Shown: positions 8,245-18,243, numbered from the stretch's first letter. The stretch: 64,000 nt of DNA from Tenacibaculum caenipelagi (GCF_004363005.1 NZ_SNYH01000003.1:326287-390286), one strand, 5' to 3'. The notes: generated by a model from the letters alone, not told the origin. Made by a program: numbers and translations.

Positions 8245-8466
8245 ATGTATTGGACACTTGAATTAGCATCTTATTTAGCAGATGCACCTTGGCCTGCAAC
8301 TAAAGACGAATTAATTGATTATGCAATTCGTACTGGGGCACCGTTAGAAGTGGTTGAAAACTTACAAGATATAGAAGATGAAGGTGAGGCGTACGATTCT
8401 ATTATTGAAATCTGGCCAGATTACCCTACAGAAGAAGATTATCTTTGGAATGAAGATGAATACTAA
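8245..8466 (+). CDS. Small acidic DUF2795 protein
   Basis: A 73-aa, strongly acidic protein beginning MYWTLELASYLADAPWPATKDELIDYAIR, the DUF2795 pattern (a small alpha-helical domain of unknown role). The C-terminus WPDYPTEEDYLWNEDEY is rich in Asp, Glu and aromatic residues. It has a strong promoter and its own terminator, so it is a monocistronic gene, probably well expressed. Function is not known; the location before secA recurs in flavobacteria as far as I recall. Confidence 0.88.
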   Translation: MYWTLELASYLADAPWPATKDELIDYAIRTGAPLEVVENLQDIEDEGEAYDSIIEIWPDYPTEEDYLWNEDEY

Positions 8467-8480
8467 TAAAATACAACCAT

Positions 8481-8511
8481 AAAAAGTCTCTTTCATAGAG
8501 GCTTTTTTTTT
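8481..8511 (+). terminator. Intrinsic terminator after the DUF2795 gene
   Basis: The stem AAAAAGTCTCT/AGAGGCTTTTT (one G-T pair) is followed by a T-run. Confidence 0.8.
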
Positions 8512-8593
8512 GCTTACTTTTAAGCACTCAAATAACAAACATAAAACATGCCAATTAAAGACATTTAATTAGCTATAAAACAATATTTTACAA

Positions 8594-11500
8594 ATGAGCG
8601 TTTTAAATTCGATTATAAAACTATTTGTTGGTGACAAACAACAAAAGGACCTAAAATCTCTACAACCTATCGTTGAAAAAGTACGAGCTTTTGAGAATTC
8701 ATTAAGTAATTTATCTCATGATGAGCTACGAGCAAAAACAATCGAATTTAAATCGAAAATTAATGATGCTACCAAATCTTTTATTGATAAAATAGCTGAA
8801 CTTGAAGAAGAAGCAAAAATAGCAGACATTGATCGTCAAGAAGATATTTATACTGAAATTGATCAATTAAAAGACGAAGCTTACGAAGCTTCTGAAGCTG
8901 TTTTATTAGACATCATGCCTGAGGCTTTTGCTGTAGTAAAAGAAACTGCTAAACGTTTCACCAACAATACTGAGCTAGAAGTAACAGCAACTCCGTTCGA
9001 CAGAGAATTATCGGCAACTAGAGAACATATTACCTTAGAAGATGACAAAGCTTACTGGGCAAATTCGTGGGATGCAGCAGGAAAACCTGTTACTTGGGAT
9101 ATGGTACATTACGATGTACAGTTAATTGGTGGATCTGTATTGCACCAAGGTAAAATTGCAGAAATGATGACAGGTGAAGGTAAAACTTTGGTTTCTACCC
9201 TGCCTGTATACTTAAATGCATTGACTGGAAATGGAGTGCATGTAGTAACCGTAAATGACTACTTAGCAAAACGTGACCGTGCGTGGATGGCTCCAATTTT
9301 TGAGTTCCACGGATTAAGTACCGATTGTATCGATTATCACCAACCAAATTCTGAAGCTCGTAGAGCTGCTTATAATGCCGATATCACTTACGGAACCAAC
9401 AACGAATTTGGTTTTGACTACTTACGTGATAACATGGCAAATTCTAAAAAAGATTTAGTGCAGCGTGCGCCAAACTATGCCATTATTGATGAGGTGGATT
9501 CTGTTTTAATTGATGACGCACGTACTCCGTTAATTATTTCTGGTCCTGTACCGCAAGGAGATCACCATGAATTTAACGAATTAAAACCTTTAGTAGCCGA
9601 TTTAGTTTCACTTCAAAATAAATATTTAGTGGGTGTTTTAGCAGAAGCTAAACGCTTAATTAAAGAAGGAGATACTAAAGAAGGAGGATTTTTATTATTA
9701 AGAGTTTATAGAGGTTTACCAAAAAATAAAGCATTAATTAAATTTCTATCTCAAGAAGGAGTTAAACAAATTCTTCAAAAGACAGAAAACTTCTACATGC
9801 AAGACAACAACAAGTTAATGCCAGAAGTTGATGCCGAATTATGGTTTACTATTGAAGAAAAAAATAATCAAATTGATTTAACCGATAAAGGGATTGCACA
9901 CCTTTCTGATATCACGAAAAATGAAACATTCTTCGTATTACCAGACATTAGTGTTAAAGTAGGGCAAATAGATAAGAGTGATGCTACTCCTGAAGATAAA
10001 GCTAACCAAAAAGAAGAATTATACCGTGAGTTTAGCATAAAGAGTGAGCGTATTCATACCATGAACCAACTTTTAAAAGCATACACTGTTTTTGAAAAAG
10101 ATGTGGAGTATGTGGTTATGGATAACAAAGTAATGATTGTAGATGAGCAAACAGGTCGTATTATGGACGGTCGTCGTTACTCTGACGGATTACACCAAGC
10201 AATCGAAGCGAAAGAAAATGTAAAGATTGAAGATGCAACACAAACTTTTGCTACTGTTACTTTACAGAATTACTTTAGAATGTACCGCAAACTATCAGGT
10301 ATGACAGGTACGGCAATTACTGAATCAGGTGAGTTCTGGGAAATCTATAAATTAGATGTTGTTGAAATCCCAACAAACAAACCAATTCAAAGAGACGATA
10401 AGCAAGATTTAGTATATAAAACTACTCGTGAAAAATACAACGCAGTAATTGATGATATTGTGAAGTTAGTAGGAGAAGGAAGACCTGTTTTAGTAGGTAC
10501 TACTTCGGTTGAAATCTCTGAATTATTAGGAAGAATGTTACAAATGCGTAAGATTCCTCACAATATCTTAAATGCTAAACTACACAAAAAAGAAGCAGAT
10601 GTAGTTGCTGAAGCAGGTAAACCAGGAGTCGTTACTATTGCGACAAATATGGCTGGTCGTGGTACCGATATTAAATTATCTGACGAAGTTAAAGCTGCAG
10701 GTGGTTTAGCTATTATTGGTACAGAACGTCATGATTCTCGTCGTGTAGACCGTCAGTTACGTGGTCGTGCAGGACGTCAGGGAGACGTAGGATCTTCTCA
10801 ATTCTATGTAGCCTTAGATGATAACCTAATGCGTTTATTCGGTTCAGAAAGAATCGCTAAAATGATGGATAGAATGGGATTAAAAGAAGGTGAAGTAATT
10901 CAGCATTCTATGATTTCTAAATCTATTGAAAGAGCACAAAAGAAAGTAGAAGAAAATAACTTTGGTATTCGTAAACGTTTATTAGAATACGATGATATTA
11001 TGAACGCTCAACGTGAGTTTGTATACAAACGTCGTCGACATGCTTTAGACGGAAAACGCTTACAAATTGATATTGCAAATATGATTTATGACACGTGCGA
11101 TTCAATTGTAAGACAAAACAAAGAAGCTAAAGATTTCCAAAACTTCGAGTTTGAGTTAATTCGTTTCTCTTCAATGACTTCTCCTTTTTCTGAAGAAGAA
11201 TTCAATAAAGCAACAGAGCAAGAATTAACAGATAAATTATACCAAATAGTAACAGAACACTACAAAGAAGATGCTGGTAGAAATGCTGAAAATGCATTTC
11301 CTGTAATTAAAAATGTTTTTGAAAATGAAGGTGATCGTTACGAGCGTATTGTAGTTCCTTTTACAGATGGTACTAAAACTTTACAAGTAGTTACCAACTT
11401 AAAAGAAGCTTACGAAAGTGAAGGTAAATCATTAATAAACGATTTTGAAAAGAACATTACCTTAGCGATTATTGATGAAAACTGGAAAGATCACTTACGT

Positions 11501-11944
11501 AAAATGGATGAATTAAAACAAACCGTTCAAAATGCTACGTATGAACAAAAAGACCCGTTGTTAGTATACAAGTTTGAAGCTTTCGAATTGTTCCAAGAAA
11601 CAATTGATAAGATTAACAAAGAAGTATTATCATTCTTATTCAAAGGGCAACTACCAAGTCAGGAAGCTTCGCAAGTATCAGAAGCTCGCGAACAAAAACG
11701 TGAACAATTAGACTTACGTAAAGACGAAGTTCAAAACTCAACACAGCAAGCTATAAGTAATGCTCGTAACCAACAAACTCAGGAGCAACAAATAGTAGAA
11801 ACTGTTGTACGTGAACAACCAAAAATTGGTCGTAACGAAAAAGTTACTATTAAAAACGTAATGACCGGTGAGGAAAAAGAAGTAAAATTCAAACAAGCCA
11901 TTCCTTTATTAGAAAAAGGAACTTGGGTGTTACACAACAAGTAA
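8594..11944 (+). CDS. secA: Protein translocase ATPase SecA
   Basis: Motor ATPase that drives preproteins through SecYEG. It is 1116 aa, longer than the roughly 900 aa of proteobacterial SecA, as usual in Bacteroidota because of an insert in the first nucleotide-binding domain (about residues 340-430). Walker A is MMTGEGKTLV near 191; the DEAD-like VDSVLIDDARTPLIISGP, EQTGRIMDGRRYSDGLHQA and NMAGRGTDIKL motifs follow in order. The C-terminus ends IPLLEKGTWVLHNK and has no Cys-rich zinc (SecB-binding) tail. It is monocistronic, with a strong terminator. Confidence 0.97.
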   Translation: MSVLNSIIKLFVGDKQQKDLKSLQPIVEKVRAFENSLSNLSHDELRAKTIEFKSKINDATKSFIDKIAELEEEAKIADIDRQEDIYTEIDQLKDEAYEASEAVLLDIMPEAFAVVKETAKRFTNNTELEVTATPFDRELSATREHITLEDDKAYWANSWDAAGKPVTWDMVHYDVQLIGGSVLHQGKIAEMMTGEGKTLVSTLPVYLNALTGNGVHVVTVNDYLAKRDRAWMAPIFEFHGLSTDCIDYHQPNSEARRAAYNADITYGTNNEFGFDYLRDNMANSKKDLVQRAPNYAIIDEVDSVLIDDARTPLIISGPVPQGDHHEFNELKPLVADLVSLQNKYLVGVLAEAKRLIKEGDTKEGGFLLLRVYRGLPKNKALIKFLSQEGVKQILQKTENFYMQDNNKLMPEVDAELWFTIEEKNNQIDLTDKGIAHLSDITKNETFFVLPDISVKVGQIDKSDATPEDKANQKEELYREFSIKSERIHTMNQLLKAYTVFEKDVEYVVMDNKVMIVDEQTGRIMDGRRYSDGLHQAIEAKENVKIEDATQTFATVTLQNYFRMYRKLSGMTGTAITESGEFWEIYKLDVVEIPTNKPIQRDDKQDLVYKTTREKYNAVIDDIVKLVGEGRPVLVGTTSVEISELLGRMLQMRKIPHNILNAKLHKKEADVVAEAGKPGVVTIATNMAGRGTDIKLSDEVKAAGGLAIIGTERHDSRRVDRQLRGRAGRQGDVGSSQFYVALDDNLMRLFGSERIAKMMDRMGLKEGEVIQHSMISKSIERAQKKVEENNFGIRKRLLEYDDIMNAQREFVYKRRRHALDGKRLQIDIANMIYDTCDSIVRQNKEAKDFQNFEFELIRFSSMTSPFSEEEFNKATEQELTDKLYQIVTEHYKEDAGRNAENAFPVIKNVFENEGDRYERIVVPFTDGTKTLQVVTNLKEAYESEGKSLINDFEKNITLAIIDENWKDHLRKMDELKQTVQNATYEQKDPLLVYKFEAFELFQETIDKINKEVLSFLFKGQLPSQEASQVSEAREQKREQLDLRKDEVQNSTQQAISNARNQQTQEQQIVETVVREQPKIGRNEKVTIKNVMTGEEKEVKFKQAIPLLEKGTWVLHNK

Positions 11945-11958
11945 TTCTAAATATATAT

Positions 11959-11988
11959 AAAAGCTCGGGTAAACCCGAGCTTTTTTAT
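11959..11988. terminator. Intrinsic terminator after secA
   Basis: AAGCTCGGGT and ACCCGAGCTT (11961-11982) form a GC-rich stem followed by T's. It lies between convergent genes and could work in both directions. Confidence 0.9.
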
Positions 11989-12007
11989 TTTGATAGAGTA
12001 ATAGTTA

Positions 12008-13099
12008 CTACATTTCTCCTAACTCTCTTAACAATTTCTCTGAATTAGCTTTTACATTAGCTGGAGGGTTTAATGATAAAGACTTCTTTAAAGCCTTTAC
12101 AGCATTCTTTTTATCCCCTGCTTCCTTATAAGCTTCTCCCAAGCTATCATATGCATTTGCACTAGTAGGATTATTAGCTACATTTCTTTTCAAATACTTT
12201 ATTGCGCGTGCATAATCCTTCGCATTTATCATGGTATACCCCAATCTATTTAGTTGATTGATATTAGCCATTGACGCTGCTTCATCCATCAATTTACCAT
12301 ACTCTTCTACCCTTCCTAATTTGTTCAATATTTGTGCTTTTATAGACAGGTTATTAAATGTCTTTTGACTAAAAAACTGTCCAGCTATCGCTTTATCAAT
12401 CCAAACTAGAGCTTCGTTTAAATCTCCTCCATTATTTAAAGAGAAATTAGCCGCTTGCTCCCATGTTTGCCTACTAAACCCAGGCTGATCTTGTAGTTTC
12501 TTGCGGATATCTTCTAAAACAACCTTCGTAACATCAACTTCGATCTTAAAAGGTATCTGTTTCTTTTCCCATTTTAAAGAAGCTATGGCTGAAGTTGCAT
12601 CAACATTTGTAAAATCAAAAGTAAGCTGCTCTACAAAAGGGATTGTTTTTGCTTTTACATTAACCCTCAAAGCATCTTCCTTTGGATTATAAAAAAAACT
12701 CCCCCAAGCTGTGTAGTTTTTAGAGAAAATTATTGTTGCTGTATTATCCTCGCTTATAACCATATGCAATCCATATTTACCTGCTTTTAATGGTTTTCCT
12801 TCAATAGACACATCATCAGTAAACTTTACAATTGTATTCTCATTGGCTCCTGCACGCCATGGCGATTCTTTTGCTGTTCCAAATCTTAAATCGTTCATTC
12901 CATACGGAACTAACTTTCCCCATACTTCTCTATTTCTAACACTTGGGCGAGAATACTTAATATAAATATCTGTTATCCCTATACGTTGAGAAACAGTTGC
13001 CTGTTGGCTTCCTCTAGGCAAGTTCAATTGTGCATGCATGTCAACACTTAACAGCATTAAAAAGCACACAAAAATTCCTGTAAATTTGTTTGATTTCAT
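12008..13099 (-). CDS. Exported DUF2911 protein with C-terminal TPR repeats
   Basis: A 363-aa exported protein. A signal peptide (IFVCFLMLLSVDMHAQ) is followed by a DUF2911 domain (about 30-190) with SQRIGITDIYIKYSRPSVR, WRAGANENT and LKAGKYGLHMV, typical of Bacteroidota. The last third has TPR-like helices, including AKDYARAIKYLKRNVANNPT and NAYDSLGEAYKEAGDKKNA. DUF2911 has no established function; the TPRs suggest protein contacts in the periplasm. It stands alone, convergent with secA and divergent from the phosphoesterase. Confidence 0.88.
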   Translation of the reverse strand: MKSNKFTGIFVCFLMLLSVDMHAQLNLPRGSQQATVSQRIGITDIYIKYSRPSVRNREVWGKLVPYGMNDLRFGTAKESPWRAGANENTIVKFTDDVSIEGKPLKAGKYGLHMVISEDNTATIIFSKNYTAWGSFFYNPKEDALRVNVKAKTIPFVEQLTFDFTNVDATSAIASLKWEKKQIPFKIEVDVTKVVLEDIRKKLQDQPGFSRQTWEQAANFSLNNGGDLNEALVWIDKAIAGQFFSQKTFNNLSIKAQILNKLGRVEEYGKLMDEAASMANINQLNRLGYTMINAKDYARAIKYLKRNVANNPTSANAYDSLGEAYKEAGDKKNAVKALKKSLSLNPPANVKANSEKLLRELGEM

Positions 13100-13328
13100 C
13101 TTTAATTTTGGTTTAGTTAAACTCTTTTGCTTCTCAATTTAAAAACAAATAAAGAATCCTTCTGTTAGTAATACGTTAAAGTATAATTTCTAGAAAATTT
13201 AATTAACTGTTTTTTAACACATAACACTAAAACCAATTTACTTCTACATAACCTTCACTGTACTTTAAATTAAAGTACTCATTACCAATACTTCATATTT
13301 AATTTACTTTTTAAAAACATTCAAAAAA

Positions 13329-13336
13329 TAACTTTG
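13329..13336 (+). promoter_or_regulatory. -7 box that decides the start of the phosphoesterase
   Basis: TAACTTTG contains the in-frame TTG at 13334 that would otherwise be the longest start. If this is the -7 element, the transcript begins near 13343 and translation must start at the ATG at 13361. Confidence 0.5.
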
Positions 13337-13360
13337 AAAAATATCGAAGAATATTTTAGA

Positions 13361-14233
13361 ATGCAAAAAAACAAAAGGCGTAAACTAGACATTGTAGTAA
13401 TATCAGACGTTCATTTAGGGACTTTTGGTTGTAGAGCTACCGAACTCCACAATTACCTAAAAACCATCAATCCAAAAATTTTAATTTTAAACGGAGACAT
13501 TATTGATATTTGGCAATTCAACAAGCGTTATTTCCCTAAACCTCACATGAAGGTCATCAAGCAATTGATGAATTTTATAACCTCAGGTACCAAAGTATAT
13601 TACATCACGGGAAATCATGATGAAATGCTTAGACGATTTAAAGGATTTCGTTTAGGAAGCTTTGAAATTGTAAACAAAATAGTCTTAGATATAGACGGTA
13701 AAAAAGGATGGTTTTTTCATGGAGATGTCTTTGATATAACAATGCAACATTCAAAATGGCTTGCTAAATTAGGAGGTCTGGGCTATGATTTTTTAATCTT
13801 AATTAACACCACTGTTAACTGGATTAGTCACAAGCTTGGGTATGGCAGATTATCGTTCTCTAAAAAAATTAAAAACAGCGTAAAAAGCGCTATTAAATTC
13901 ATAAATAATTTCGAGACTACAGCTGCTGAAATTGCAATTGATGAAGGCTACGATTATGTTGTTTGTGGTCATATTCATCAACCAGAAATGAAAACAATCA
14001 ATACAGATGCAGGAAGCACAATTTACTTAAATTCTGGCGACTGGATTGAAAATTTAACTGCTTTAGAATATAAAAATAAAACGTGGTCTTTATACGAATA
14101 TGAAAAGGATGAAGTGGCTCAAAATATCCACTTAGATTATACTGTAAAAGATTTAGAACTTGTGAGTTCTGAACATAATAACAGCGAACTTTTTACTGAA
14201 TTACTCAAAGAGTTTAATATTAAAACCCAATAG
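13361..14233 (+). CDS. Calcineurin-like metallophosphoesterase, UDP-2,3-diacylglucosamine hydrolase (LpxH)-like
   Basis: Di-metal phosphoesterase with the family motifs in order: SDVHLG (metal site), LNGDIIDIW, ITGNHDE and VVCGHIHQPE. This arrangement is that of LpxH-like enzymes in lipid A synthesis, but Bacteroidota have several paralogues, so the substrate is not certain. From the ATG at 13361 it is 290 aa, starting MQKNKRRKLDIVVISDVHLG. The TTG nine codons earlier lies inside a -7 box. A glycosyltransferase follows after 93 bp in the same direction, pointing to envelope lipid or glycan metabolism. Confidence 0.88.
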   Translation: MQKNKRRKLDIVVISDVHLGTFGCRATELHNYLKTINPKILILNGDIIDIWQFNKRYFPKPHMKVIKQLMNFITSGTKVYYITGNHDEMLRRFKGFRLGSFEIVNKIVLDIDGKKGWFFHGDVFDITMQHSKWLAKLGGLGYDFLILINTTVNWISHKLGYGRLSFSKKIKNSVKSAIKFINNFETTAAEIAIDEGYDYVVCGHIHQPEMKTINTDAGSTIYLNSGDWIENLTALEYKNKTWSLYEYEKDEVAQNIHLDYTVKDLELVSSEHNNSELFTELLKEFNIKTQ

Positions 14234-14326
14234 TTATGAAGCCCATAATAGGCATTTAATTAAAAAATAGTCAACACCTATCAACATTGTTAAACAACTG
14301 AAAACAAACAATTAAAAAATAAACAG

Positions 14327-15343
14327 ATGAAAATACTATACGCTTTTCAAGGAACTGGAAACGGGCATGCAAGTAGAGCGTTGGAAATTATTCCACATTT
14401 GCAAAGACGTGGTGAAGTTGACATACTTGTTAGTGGATCTCAATACGAAATAACACTTCCTTTTGAAATAAAGTATAAATTACACGGACTTGGATTTGTA
14501 TTTGGAAAAAAGGGAGGTATCGATTTAATTAGCTCTTTAAAAAGCTTCGACCTTAAAAAAGTATATCAAGAAATTAAAACACTTCCCGTAAAAGATTACG
14601 ATTTAGTAATCAACGACTTTGAGCCTATTTCGGCTTGGGCGTGTCTTTTTAAAAATGTCCCGATTATTTCTTTAAGTAATCAAAATGCTTTATTAAACGA
14701 GAACAATTCCTCTTATAAAAAATTTAGGCTAGAACGATTAATTATAAAATACTACGCTCCAGCAAAAAACAAATTTGGATTTCATTTTAAAACACACTCA
14801 TCTTCTACTTTCTTACCTATTATTCGCAAAGAAATTCGTTACAGAAATATTACCAATAAAGGGCATTATACGGTATACTTACCGTCGTATAGCGATGAGA
14901 AAATTATAAAAATGCTTTCAAAAATAAAAGGTATAAAATGGCAGGTTTTTTCTAAGAAAAGTAAAGAACATCAGTTTTTTCATAACATCACCATCCTTCC
15001 AATTAACGACAACGCTTTTATACGTAGTATTGCTTCTTCTAAAGGTATTATTTGTGGCGCAGGTTTCGCAACACCTACAGAGGCTTTATACCTACGTAAA
15101 AAGCTATTAGTTATCCCTATGAGAAATCAATACGAACAACAATGCAATGCTATTACATTAAAAGAAATGGGAGTTCCTGTTGTAAAAAAATTAAGCAAAA
15201 AACAGCTTCCTAAAATTGAAAAATGGATACACTCTAACAAAATAGTTGAAGTTCACTATCCTGATGTTACCGAAGATATGTTAGATGCAATTATTTTACC
15301 ATACTACAACAAAACGGTTCTTCCTGAAATTACCATTGAATAG
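14327..15343 (+). CDS. Glycosyltransferase-like protein (GT-B fold, MurG/MGT-like)
   Basis: A 338-aa protein beginning KILYAFQGTGNGHASRALEI, the N-terminal glycine loop (GTGNGHASRA) of GT-B enzymes related to MurG and macrolide glycosyltransferases. The C-terminal half has CGAGFATPTEALYLRKKLLVIPM, the nucleotide-sugar binding segment, followed by YEQQCNA. It has no membrane segment, so it probably acts at the inner face of the membrane. It follows the LpxH-like gene. Its 3' end overlaps that of ung by 14 bp on the opposite strand. The sugar and acceptor are unknown. Confidence 0.85.
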   Translation: MKILYAFQGTGNGHASRALEIIPHLQRRGEVDILVSGSQYEITLPFEIKYKLHGLGFVFGKKGGIDLISSLKSFDLKKVYQEIKTLPVKDYDLVINDFEPISAWACLFKNVPIISLSNQNALLNENNSSYKKFRLERLIIKYYAPAKNKFGFHFKTHSSSTFLPIIRKEIRYRNITNKGHYTVYLPSYSDEKIIKMLSKIKGIKWQVFSKKSKEHQFFHNITILPINDNAFIRSIASSKGIICGAGFATPTEALYLRKKLLVIPMRNQYEQQCNAITLKEMGVPVVKKLSKKQLPKIEKWIHSNKIVEVHYPDVTEDMLDAIILPYYNKTVLPEITIE

Positions 15344-15995
15344 TTGCTGAACATATACTTTGCAAAAAATCGTTGGTTTTAGAAAAATGTTTGTTCTCAA
15401 ACCAATAACCACGGTTGGCACTTAACGGTGATGGATGTCCTGAAGTTAAAATATGATGCTTCTTTTTATCTATAAGTTTTACTTTTTTCTTAGCAAAACC
15501 ACCCCAAAGTAAAAACACCACGTCTTTTTTTTCTTCAGATATTTTTTGAATCACAGCATCGGTAAATTGCTCCCATCCTTGTTTTTGATGACTTCCAGCT
15601 TCTCCGGCTCTAACCGTTAAGGTAGCATTTAACAGTAACACTCCTTGTTTTGCCCAACGTGACAAATCACCACTTTTGGGGTACGGAATATTTACATCTT
15701 TTTCTATTTCCTTAAAAATATTGATTAGCGATGGCGGATGTGTAATGCCATCATATACCGAAAAACACAATCCGTTTGCCTGCCCTACTCCATGATAAGG
15801 GTCTTGTCCTAAAATCACCACTTTTAAGTCATCTAAAGCACAAAAATCAAACGCAGCAAAAATTTCTATCTCTTTAGGATAACAAGTATATTTAGTATAT
15901 TCATTTTTAACAAAGCTGGTAAGATTTTCAAAATATGGTTTCTCAAATTCTGATTGTAAAATATTTTTCCAGCTATCATTAATTTTTACTTGCAT
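15330..15995 (-). CDS. ung: Uracil-DNA glycosylase
   Basis: Removes uracil from DNA in base-excision repair. Family 1 motifs are intact: VVILGQDPYHGVGQANGL with catalytic Asp65, LLLNATLTVRAG, and LTSGHPSPLSA with the catalytic His. At 221 aa it is normal length. It is divergent from mutS2, another DNA-maintenance gene, across 37 bp. A minus-strand TATATTTG (16020-16027) is a likely -7 box, giving a leader of about 18 nt. Confidence 0.97.
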   Translation of the reverse strand: MQVKINDSWKNILQSEFEKPYFENLTSFVKNEYTKYTCYPKEIEIFAAFDFCALDDLKVVILGQDPYHGVGQANGLCFSVYDGITHPPSLINIFKEIEKDVNIPYPKSGDLSRWAKQGVLLLNATLTVRAGEAGSHQKQGWEQFTDAVIQKISEEKKDVVFLLWGGFAKKKVKLIDKKKHHILTSGHPSPLSANRGYWFENKHFSKTNDFLQSICSATIQW

Positions 15996-16019
15996 TGTTT
16001 GTTATTTTTGTCGTGGTTT

Positions 16020-16027
16020 CAAATATA
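16020..16027 (-). promoter_or_regulatory. -7 box of ung
   Basis: On the minus strand TATATTTG matches TAnnTTTG, 24 bases upstream of the ung ATG. A -33 element is not clear. Confidence 0.45.
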
Positions 16028-16032
16028 CTATT

Positions 16033-18243
16033 TTGACTAAAAACATTACAGAAAAAACGCTTCAAGATTTAGAGTTTACAACGGTTTTAGAACAAGTTGC
16101 TACACACTGTATCTCTAATTTAGGAAAAGAGAAAACCCTACAAATTCACCCTATTTCAAACAAGAAAAAATTATTTTTTGAGTTGAATATGGTTAACGAG
16201 TATCTAGCCTCTTTTGAAAACGAAAACAGAATTCCGAATCATTATTTTGAAGATATTTCTGAAGAAATTAAAAGACTCGCTATTGAAAATAGCTTTTTAG
16301 AAACTGATGGATTTTTAAAAGTTTCATCGGTTTCAGAAACTGTAAATGAGCAAAAAAAGTTTCTAAAAAAATTTGAAACCTATTATTCTACCCTATACAC
16401 ACTTAGTGAAGAGGTGGAATTCACTACTGTTATTGTAGATAACATTAAAAAAATTATCACTCCTTATGGAGAAGTTGCCGATAACGCCTCTCCTACTTTA
16501 AAACAAATACGAAAGGATATCGGAGCTGTTAGAGGTAAAATTTCTGAAAGTTTTTCTCGTGCTTTGAGTAAAAATATTGCTAGCGGATATTTAGATGACA
16601 TTAAAGAAACAGTTATCGATAATCAACGCGTATTAGCTGTTTTGGCAATGCACCGTCGCAAAGTTAAAGGGAGTTTATTAGGATCATCAAAATCAGGAAA
16701 TATTGTATATATCGCTCCGCAAGCTACGTTAGCTTATAGTAGAGAGTTACAAAACCTGCTGTATGAAGAAAAACAAGAAGTGGTACGTATATTAAGAGCT
16801 TTAGCTACTGAAATACGCCCTTATACTCCACTTTTAACCGAGTATGTTACATTTTTAACACATTTAGATGTGGTGGGTGCCAAAGCTAAGTATGCAAAAA
16901 GCATTAACGGATTGCTCCCTAAAATTACCAAAGAAAAAAAGATCTTTTTAAAAGATGCTTTCCATCCTATTTTATGGCAAAAAAACAAGGCCAAGAATAT
17001 TGAAACGATACCACAAACGCTTCAACTAAATGAACAACAACAAATCATTGTAATTTCAGGACCCAATGCCGGAGGAAAAAGCATCACTCTAAAAACTATT
17101 GGCTTATTACAACTTATGCTACAAAGTGGATTGTTAATTCCTGTTCATGAGCGTAGTGAAACAACACTTTTCAATACGATTTTAACCGATATTGGAGATA
17201 ATCAATCTATCGAAAATCAATTAAGTACCTATAGCTACCGATTGAAAAACATGCGTTATTTTTTGAAAAAATGTGACGACAATACCCTGTTTTTAATTGA
17301 TGAGTTTGGTACAGGTTCTGATCCAGAATTAGGAGGTGCTTTAGCTGAAATTTTCTTAGAAGAGTTTTATGAGAAAAAAGCTTTTGGAATCATTACCACG
17401 CATTATGCGAACTTAAAAGTACTAGCTGATGAATTAGACAATGTTACCAATGCCAACATGCAGTTTGATGAGCGTTCTTTAGAACCCTTGTATAAACTAT
17501 ATATCGGACAAGCAGGAAGTTCTTTTACCTTTGAAGTAGCACAAAAAAATGGAATTCCGTACAGCTTAATTAATCGAGCAAAAAAACGTGTTGAAACTGA
17601 AAAAATTCGATTAGATAAAACGATTTCTAAACTACAAAAAGAAAGAAACCGCTTACAAAAAACCTCTGAAAGTTTAGATAAGCAAAAATCGAAAGGACAA
17701 GAGCATATTGAAAATCTGCAAGAAAAAGAATTGAGAATACGTGAAAAACTAGAAGGTTTTCAAGAACTGTATGATAACAACCAGCGCATGCTTTCTTTAG
17801 GTAGAAAGATAAATGAGTTGCTGAATAAATATTTTCAAACCAATAATAAGAAAGAATTGTCAACCAACTTTTTTAAATGGGTGACTGCCGAAAAAACAAA
17901 ACATTTAAAAAAGAATCCGCCTAAAAAGAAAACCAAAGTAGAAAAACAGCAAGAAAAAGTTGAAACTCAAAAACAACAAGAAGCTATTCAAAAAGTAGAA
18001 AAAGAAGTGCTACAAAAAGTAGTGAAAGTACGTGAAGAAAAGAAAAAAGAGGCCGAAAAAATTGCCAAAGAAAAGGCAGCTTATGTCTTTAAAGTAGGAG
18101 ATCGTGTTCGCTTAGCAGATGGAAATGCCGTAGGAACTATTGATAAAGTAGAAAAGAAAAAAGCATTTATCAATTACGGTTTATTTACTACAGAAGCTAA
18201 AATTGAACAATTAGAATTGGTCGAACGAGCTAAGAAAAAATAA
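16033..18243 (+). CDS. mutS2: MutS2-family ATPase without a visible Smr domain
   Basis: DNA-structure-binding ABC-type ATPase of the MutS2 family, linked to recombination control and rescue of collided ribosomes in other bacteria. N-terminal EKTLQDLEFTTVLEQVA is the usual beginning. Walker A GPNAGGKSITLKTIG is near residue 343, Walker B is TLFLIDEFGTGSDPELGGAL, and THYANLKV follows. A long Lys/Glu-rich coiled coil (about 510-680) leads to a KOW-like end (FKVGDRVRLADGNAVGTID). The protein stops there at 736 aa; the C-terminal Smr nuclease domain of longer MutS2 proteins is absent. The start is a TTG, since no ATG precedes the conserved N-terminus. Confidence 0.93.
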   Translation: MTKNITEKTLQDLEFTTVLEQVATHCISNLGKEKTLQIHPISNKKKLFFELNMVNEYLASFENENRIPNHYFEDISEEIKRLAIENSFLETDGFLKVSSVSETVNEQKKFLKKFETYYSTLYTLSEEVEFTTVIVDNIKKIITPYGEVADNASPTLKQIRKDIGAVRGKISESFSRALSKNIASGYLDDIKETVIDNQRVLAVLAMHRRKVKGSLLGSSKSGNIVYIAPQATLAYSRELQNLLYEEKQEVVRILRALATEIRPYTPLLTEYVTFLTHLDVVGAKAKYAKSINGLLPKITKEKKIFLKDAFHPILWQKNKAKNIETIPQTLQLNEQQQIIVISGPNAGGKSITLKTIGLLQLMLQSGLLIPVHERSETTLFNTILTDIGDNQSIENQLSTYSYRLKNMRYFLKKCDDNTLFLIDEFGTGSDPELGGALAEIFLEEFYEKKAFGIITTHYANLKVLADELDNVTNANMQFDERSLEPLYKLYIGQAGSSFTFEVAQKNGIPYSLINRAKKRVETEKIRLDKTISKLQKERNRLQKTSESLDKQKSKGQEHIENLQEKELRIREKLEGFQELYDNNQRMLSLGRKINELLNKYFQTNNKKELSTNFFKWVTAEKTKHLKKNPPKKKTKVEKQQEKVETQKQQEAIQKVEKEVLQKVVKVREEKKKEAEKIAKEKAAYVFKVGDRVRLADGNAVGTIDKVEKKKAFINYGLFTTEAKIEQLELVERAKKK

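Noticed and set aside
12501..12692. Open frames antisense to the DUF2911 gene and many similar ones
   Set aside because: They overlap well-supported genes on the other strand, have no family motifs and no start signals.
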